Origin: Arenibacter sp. 6A1
GTDB lineage: Bacteria; Bacteroidota; Bacteroidia; Flavobacteriales; Flavobacteriaceae
Length of the DNA stretch: 45,996 nucleotides
Assembly: GCF_012272855.1 (NCBI RefSeq)
Contig: NZ_JAAXCQ010000026.1
Location: 1-45,996 of the forward strand
Direction: 5' to 3'
Positions 45,354-45,996 of the stretch are shown here, piece by piece. A program made the translations under genes and the position numbers. Numbering within the stretch: position 1 is the stretch's first letter; each line of letters starts with the position of its first letter. The notes under the pieces were generated by a model that saw only the letters and a program-made list of their open reading frames with translations, was not told where the DNA came from and ran no database searches.

Positions 45354-45910
45354 TATAATAACTTTTTAATGAAGCTATGAGGTTTATGTACCGATTGATT
45401 AATGTAGCAATTAGTTAATGTAACAATGAATGAATGTGTAAATGTACCAATGGGGTTAATGTAGCGATGAATTAATTTGGGAATTTGAAAATGAGGGAAT
45501 TTGAAAATTGGCTAATCAACTAATATGATAATCTACCAATTGTTTAATGTAACAATAGATCAGTGTGGAAATATACCAATGGGTTAATGTAGCGATGAAT
45601 TAATTTGGGAATTTGAAAATGCAACAATGGGTTGATGTAGCAATTGATTAATGTAATAATGAACCGAAGTGGAGTTGTAATAATCTATTGTTGTTTTCCG
45701 TATGCTTCATGAGGTTGCTTCGCTGCGTTTGCATTGACGCTACAAAGAAGCTGTATTTGATAAAAGGGAACTGGCCTAAAGTATGTATAGACACGTAAAA
45801 AGAAATGTCTTAGAAGCAGGATTTGGCGGTATGGTTGTTTTGGGTAGGAATGGCCCTCAAAGTCGGGAGACTTTGCGGAACTACTTTGTGGAACTACTTT
45901 GCGGAAGGGC
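45354..45910. other. Noncoding region between cassette 2 and the rRNA operon
   Basis: No gene is supported. From about 45375 to 45670 it is a low-complexity tract of variants of TTAATGTAGCAATGAATT. The rest (45670-45910) is ordinary AT-rich sequence with short direct repeats such as GGAACTACTTTG (near 45876-45900). A 75-codon minus-strand frame here has no protein-like features. Confidence 0.6.
45375..45670. repeat. Low-complexity degenerate repeat tract
   Basis: Short units of the form TTAATGTAGCAATGAATTAATG and AATGTACCAATGGG recur imperfectly. One larger unit of 48-49 nt, from TACCAATGGG through GTTAATGTAGCGATGAATT to GGGAATTTGAAAATG, is present twice (45445-45493 and 45574-45621) and differs by a single G. 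The tract has no open reading frame and lies between a terminator and the rRNA operon end. Confidence 0.8.
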
Positions 45911-45944
45911 AAAAAAAAAGTCCCTTCATTTTCATGAAGGGACT
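45911..45944 (-). terminator. rRNA operon terminator
   Basis: AGTCCCTTCAT (45919-45929) pairs perfectly with ATGAAGGGACT (45934-45944) around a 4-nt loop. On the minus strand it is followed by a T9 run (bases 45919-45911). It begins about 10 nt beyond the 3' end of the 5S gene. Confidence 0.93.
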
Positions 45945-45953
45945 CTTAAAAAA

Positions 45954-45996
45954 AGGCGGCGGCCTACTCTCCCACTTGGTGTAGCAGTACCATCGG
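45954..45996 (-). rRNA. rrf: 5S rRNA, 3' end (partial)
   Basis: On the minus strand the sequence reads CCGATGGTACTGCTACACCA, then AGTGGGAGAGTAGGCCGCCG, then CC. This is the conserved 3' third of bacterial 5S rRNA (loop E region and helix I 3' strand). The 5' two-thirds lie beyond the window. Its position before a strong terminator marks the end of an rRNA operon that comes in from the right. Confidence 0.88.

Noticed and set aside
45685-45912. 75-codon minus-strand frame before the rRNA terminator
   Set aside because: No protein-like features and a repeat-rich DNA context; likely chance.
1-45996. CRISPR array, prophage, transposase or integrase
   Set aside because: No regularly spaced repeats, cas genes, phage structural genes or transposase motifs were seen on either strand.

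Overview
The window looks like a chromosomal segment of a member of the Flavobacteriaceae (Bacteroidota). The reasons are the AT-rich sequence, promoters of the Bacteroidota type (TTTG, about 19 nt, TAnnTTTG), lineage-typical families (DUF3822 next to rsmD, DUF4126, a Kdo 8-oxidase-like dehydrogenase, TlpA-type thioredoxin proteins) and the gene pairings. I do not name a genus.

Layout. 1-2.5 kb: two minus-strand tRNA genes (Ser-GCT, Pro-TGG) and a PgpH-like 7TM-HD phosphodiesterase. 2.7-11.4 kb: thiolase and an NlpC/P60 peptidase, converging on gyrA plus a TPR protein, then clpC. 11.6-13.6 kb: a small unknown protein and the bifunctional NAD(P)HX repair enzyme. 13.6-18.7 kb: the threonine operon thrA-thrB-thrC, preceded by a consensus promoter and a 32-codon Thr/Ile-rich leader peptide, which points to attenuation control. 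19-22.3 kb: gcvT, an SDR protein, a pterin carbinolamine dehydratase and a YebC-family protein. 22.4-27.6 kb: a six-gene minus-strand run (RecD-like helicase, DUF4126, kdsB, HAD phosphatase, KdnB-like dehydrogenase, acyltransferase) connected with Kdo/lipid A chemistry. 27.7-29.7 kb: a pilin-like membrane protein, DUF3822 and rsmD. 29.7-30.6 kb has no intact gene; it holds an intergenic repeat and a heavily decayed bioB pseudogene. 30.6-34.1 kb: a BtuB-like TonB receptor divergent from a MocR-type regulator that has lost its PLP lysine.

34.3-45.3 kb is the most unusual region. It holds two tandem cassettes, each made of a LytS-type sensor kinase with a large extracytoplasmic domain, a LytTR response regulator and a large secreted protein ending in a TlpA-like thioredoxin domain. 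The cassettes are paralogous. The second secreted protein has an internal 209-residue tandem duplication, and a 26-nt upstream element is shared between the two ends of the cluster. I infer a duplicated envelope-sensing circuit with secreted thiol-redox effectors.

The window ends in a low-complexity repeat tract, an rRNA-operon terminator and the 3' end of a minus-strand 5S rRNA gene.
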